64,000 nucleotides of DNA from Candidatus Gastranaerophilales bacterium. Its GTDB lineage: Bacteria; Cyanobacteriota; Vampirovibrionia; Gastranaerophilales; Gastranaerophilaceae. Shown here piece by piece: positions 63,009 through 64,000 of the stretch (position 1 is its first letter; the number at the start of each line of letters is the position of its first letter). The notes below the pieces were generated by a model. It made no database searches. It was not told the DNA's origin and saw nothing but the letters and a program-made list of their open reading frames with translations. Both the position numbers and the translations under genes were made by a program. The stretch lies in NCBI GenBank assembly GCA_944323925.1, contig CALUUI010000009.1, forward strand, positions 1 through 64,000. Reading direction: 5' to 3'.

Positions 63009-63023
63009 TAAAATATTCTCGTT
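63006..63023 (+). promoter_or_regulatory. Extended -10 element before the truncated TPR gene (leaderless candidate)
   Basis: TG-A-TAAAAT (63006-63014) overlaps the stop codon of the upstream gene and ends nine bases before ATG 63024. No ribosome binding site is seen, so either a leaderless or very short leader, or translational coupling, would be needed. Confidence 0.35.
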
Positions 63024-64000
63024 ATGGGAAGATTTGAATACGTCGCTAGTTCAAGTACTTATGATTATATGTTAGACAAGGCTTCTGAATTTTATTCAGA
63101 AGGAAATTATAGTGATGCCTTGGTTTTGTATTTGGAGATTATGAATACCGGAGTTGATGATTCTATATATTATCAAACAGCTCTTTGTTATAATAAGTTG
63201 AATAATTTGGATAAAGCTGTTGAGTACTTGGAAAAGTCATTAGCGCTAAATGACAGAAGACTTAGTGCTTTTGTTATGCTTGCAGAAATTTATTCAAAGT
63301 TGGGTGATAATAAAAAAGCTATATATAATTATTTGAGAGCAAGGACTATAAAACCTGATCATTCCGCTTCAATTCTTGAGCTTGCAAAACTTTTTGCTCT
63401 TGAGAACAAAGAATTTGAGTCGGTTTATTTCTATAATAAGTTTATACAGTTTGCCAAAGATAAAAAATCAAGGGAATATCGACAAATATCATCTGATATT
63501 AATAACAGAAGAACTACCGCATCAAGAAACTTCAGTTCTGGTATTCGTGAATTTAATAAAGGGAATTTGTTTGCCTCCAAAAATGAATTTGTAAGAGCAA
63601 ATGAGCTTTATCCGATTGATTATGAAACCAATTATAATCTAGCGAGGGTTTGTAACGATTCCGGTGATTTTAATACTTCATTAAGGTATTTTCAAAGGGC
63701 GTTATTTCTGGATGATACTGATAAAAAGATATATATGTATTTGGCGTCTGTTTATTCAAAAATAAGAGATTACTCAAGGGCTTATTGTTTTACAAAAAAA
63801 TACTTGGATTTTGTTGTTAAGGAAAATAATCAGGCAGAATATTTAAAAACAATAAAAACTTTAAAGGCTTTTGAACCGTACAAAATGGCAGGAAATGTAT
63901 CTGTTAATATTGCAGAAAACTATTTTAATAATAACAGATATATTGAAGCAAAACTTGAGTATGATTGTGTTTTAATACTTCAGCCTGAATTAGAATCGGA
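63024..64000 (+). CDS. TPR-repeat protein, cut by the end of the window
   Basis: The frame is open from ATG 63024 to the last base (325 full codons) with no stop, so the C-terminus is missing. The N-terminal part starts MGRFEYVASSSTYDYMLDKA and has no signal peptide. At least six TPR-like repeats are visible, for example around DDSIYYQTALCYNKLNNLDK, then LSAFVMLAEIYSKLGDNKKA, and DYETNYNLARVCNDSGDFNT. It is the third TPR gene in the window and may be a scaffold for an envelope or motility complex; the partner is unknown. Confidence 0.85.
   Translation, partial: MGRFEYVASSSTYDYMLDKASEFYSEGNYSDALVLYLEIMNTGVDDSIYYQTALCYNKLNNLDKAVEYLEKSLALNDRRLSAFVMLAEIYSKLGDNKKAIYNYLRARTIKPDHSASILELAKLFALENKEFESVYFYNKFIQFAKDKKSREYRQISSDINNRRTTASRNFSSGIREFNKGNLFASKNEFVRANELYPIDYETNYNLARVCNDSGDFNTSLRYFQRALFLDDTDKKIYMYLASVYSKIRDYSRAYCFTKKYLDFVVKENNQAEYLKTIKTLKAFEPYKMAGNVSVNIAENYFNNNRYIEAKLEYDCVLILQPELES

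Overview
The window looks like a chromosomal segment from an AT-rich, diderm, flagellated bacterium. A flagellin, the export-gate set fliO-fliP-fliQ-fliR and a type V autotransporter with an outer-membrane barrel all need a Gram-negative envelope, and a complete murC-murB-ddl-ftsQ cluster and ftsZ are present. FtsZ carries cyanobacteria-like stretches ([22 protein letters not shown]). Together with the PSP1-domain gene, the korDABC oxidoreductase, the GGGtGRT/NifU-like pair and the base composition, this suggests a non-photosynthetic relative of Cyanobacteria (Melainabacteria/Vampirovibrionia, Gastranaerophilales-like). The placement is inference and no rRNA is present to test it.

Layout. 1-290: a tandem repeat ending in tRNA-3'-end-like sequence. 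312-4392 (minus): PSP1-domain gene, gpsA, murQ, ribH, and a NarL-type response regulator. 4634-5503: flagellin. 5573-9817 (minus): a flagellar export/switch operon in the order fliM/N hybrid, fliO, fliP, double fliQ, a small exported protein, fliR. 10011-25388: one giant autotransporter of about 5,125 residues containing a recent 639-bp internal duplication. 25488-29513: murC-murB-ddl-ftsQ. 29570-30210 (minus): rplU-rpmA. 30434-33466 (minus): trkA-trkH plus a 43-codon small gene. 33500-34405: a Xer recombinase. 34545-41756 (plus): TPR protein, small protein, engB, two WYL-domain regulators, and korDABC. 41807-46231 (minus): NAD(P)H:ferredoxin-type reductase subunit, small Cys protein, purA, GH38 mannosidase. 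46320-47557: bioD-like, rsmD. 47633-48838: ftsZ. 49107-56806: TPR protein, a coiled-coil glycine-zipper protein, ispH-rpsA, a HAD protein, and the Fe-S-related GGGtGRT/NifU-like pair. 57008-61472 is an accessory stretch with candidate effectors, small secreted or metal-binding proteins, dispersed hairpins, tRNA-Ser(GGA) and its repeat array. 61604-64000: a flippase-like membrane protein, a small protein and a truncated TPR protein.

Four points deserve attention. (1) A structured repeat family of about 180 bp sits exactly at tRNA 3' ends: two identical tandem copies plus a partial one follow tRNA-Ser, a solo copy lies at 58104-58206, and a diverged tandem pair at 1-278 ends in the 3' end of a different tRNA. 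Several hairpins are conserved in shape while their stems differ. (2) FliQ is a tandem in-frame duplication. (3) The FliM-like protein carries two SpoA domains and an internal start with an ideal ribosome binding site, which could release a FliN-sized product, as in SctQ of type III secretion systems. (4) Several genes lacking a Shine-Dalgarno sequence have a -10 element 6-9 nt before the start codon, suggesting leaderless transcripts.
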